This document shows positions 62,727 to 64,000 of a stretch of DNA of 64,000 nt, in pieces. This stretch comes from Chrysomallon squamiferum. Its lineage: Eukaryota; Mollusca; Gastropoda; Neomphalida; Peltospiridae. The stretch is taken from assembly GCA_012295275.1 (NCBI GenBank), contig CM022670.1, forward strand, positions 21,741,679-21,805,678, read 5' to 3'. Position 1 is the stretch's first letter. Every line of letters starts with the position of its first letter. Under the pieces are notes generated by a model. The model saw only the letters and a program-made list of their open reading frames with translations, did not search any database and was not told the origin of the DNA. Made by a program: the position numbers and the translations under genes.

Positions 62727-62866
62727 TTAAATCTTCCATATGTTCATTTTGTCGTTTGGACATCTTTGATCAACAGCTACAGCTTGCAAAGGAATATAAT
62801 CATTTGCCTTTTGTTGGTTATCGTCAGATGAGAGAATCATAATTGATCTTTCTGTAGTTGTCTTCG
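62727..62866 (-). CDS. Tail exon of a divergent family member on the minus strand (partial gene)
   Basis: After minus-strand acceptor ttttactgtcag, phase 1, it encodes KTTTERSIMILSSDDNQQKA and NDYIPLQAVAVDQRCPNDKM, ending NIWKI, stop. Compare gene [21 protein letters not shown] then [10 protein letters not shown]. The first YxxL (YIPL) is kept; the second tyrosine is Asn, leaving a single-YxxL, hemITAM-like tail. Its other exons would lie to the right, beyond the window. No TM exon was found up to 64000. Confidence 0.6.
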
Positions 62867-62869
62867 CTG

Positions 62870-63699
62870 ACAGTAAAATACATTATCTCTTTATAAAATA
62901 CTGTTAAATGTTTAATGATTTACAATCTATACAAAGATAAATATATTAAAGCTAAAACTACATAACATAAAAGACATTGATACTTGACATATAGACATAT
63001 CTCAATTTAAAATCAGCCATACAATTAATGCATAGATATTTTAGTGATTATATATGTATATGTGATTATCACCTTTGTAACATAATACATAAAATATACT
63101 TGCATGCACAAAGCATACAATCTCACATACAAATGTAATCAAATATATATAAAGATACAATATACACACACACACATACGTCTGTATAAATGCATGCACA
63201 CATACAGACATTATATACTGATACATACATATATAAATACATTTATCCATACATACATACATACATGTATACGCACACACACAAACATATATATATATAT
63301 ATATAAACATACAACTAGCCGTTCACCAGCTGTCCGTACATACATACATACACATTCATACTTAATACATCTGTAACTGCACACACACTCACACACACAC
63401 ACACACACATCTACATGTACTCATATGCGTTCATGAAAACCTATAAACATGCGCGCACACATTCACATGCACCACACACCCAAAAAACACATACAAAGAA
63501 ACAAACATATTTGATTTGATAATTAAAATGTTAATCAGAGTCTAATCCAAACTTTCCACAACTACATTCTGAAAATAGTGAAATGTATTAAAGTCTTCTG
63601 TTTCACATCCGTAGAGAACATTCTAATTTTTATACTGATAGCAATCTTATTTGTATAGTCCAAACAAACATGAAAGCAAAACATTCTACATATTATTAC

Positions 63700-63762
<63 letters not shown>

Positions 63763-64000
63763 CATCATCATCGTCATCATCATCATCACCATCACCATTA
63801 TTTTATTATTGTCATCATCATCATTAAAATTCACATGACGTATTCCAAATTAATTTTGCATTCAGTATACCTTCTTTTTCTTTATTTTTAACTTTTTCAG
63901 TTTATTTTGTTTTTATTTTTAAACTTTAAAAGATGTAGACGCATATTAGTCCGTGGAATCCTACGAACGATCTTAACAGCAGTTATTGAGTATTAACGCT
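62870..64000. other. Probable intron of the minus-strand receptor; repeats only
   Basis: CATA/CACA words (63080-63500) and an (ATT)n run (about 63695-63762) followed by ATC triplets. No exon recognised on either strand. Confidence 0.4.

Overview
The window is eukaryotic genomic DNA: small exons with GT..AG splice sites, long AT-rich introns, very dense microsatellites and decayed DNA transposons. Protein style and repeat style point to a mollusc, most likely an octopod cephalopod. This is inference, because no ribosomal or marker gene is present.

The main content is a tandem cluster of cell-surface receptor genes on the + strand built from one exon kit: a signal-peptide exon (MAA...), two exons that together encode an F-type lectin (fucolectin-like) domain, several 8-cysteine EGF-like exons of the Draper/MEGF kind, a transmembrane exon, and one of several cytoplasmic ends. 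Gene A (382-2745) enters from the left and lacks its 5' exons. Gene B (4602-9400) is complete: 9 exons, 487 codons. Gene C (13911-19941) is complete in frame except for one TAG in the lectin domain. Gene D (27918-41170) is complete: 26 exons, 1100 codons. It carries the same ectodomain on a receptor tyrosine phosphatase with an active-looking D1 and a degenerate D2. Gene E (43062-47137) has a frameshift in its first EGF exon and would now encode a secreted lectin of about 190 residues. A divergent tail exon of the same family lies on the - strand at 62727-62866. Orphan promoters and first exons lie at 10742-10950 and 26500-26940, and EGF relics at 21065, 23938 and 48349.

The short receptors A, B and C end in a tail with YxxL-x10-YxxI or YxxM spacing, which is an ITAM-like arrangement. 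Each also has a conserved alternative exon that would give a tail without the motif. Together with the phosphatase paralogue, this looks like a paired activating/terminating lectin-receptor system, probably for recognition of glycans, microbes or corpses by immune cells. That function is inferred, not shown by the sequence.

From about 48.4 kb rightwards the cluster gives way to repeats: a retroelement tail relic (48.66-49.09 kb), a molluscan-type repeat complex (49.27-50.11 kb), a non-autonomous hAT element with target-site duplication (51511-52170), a decayed DUF7869-type transposon gene on the - strand (53.2-55.0 kb), a 4-kb array of AC tracts plus a conserved unit (55.1-59.2 kb), a few unrecognised minus-strand ORFs and a 200-base N gap (62274-62473). 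No tRNA, rRNA or CRISPR was seen.
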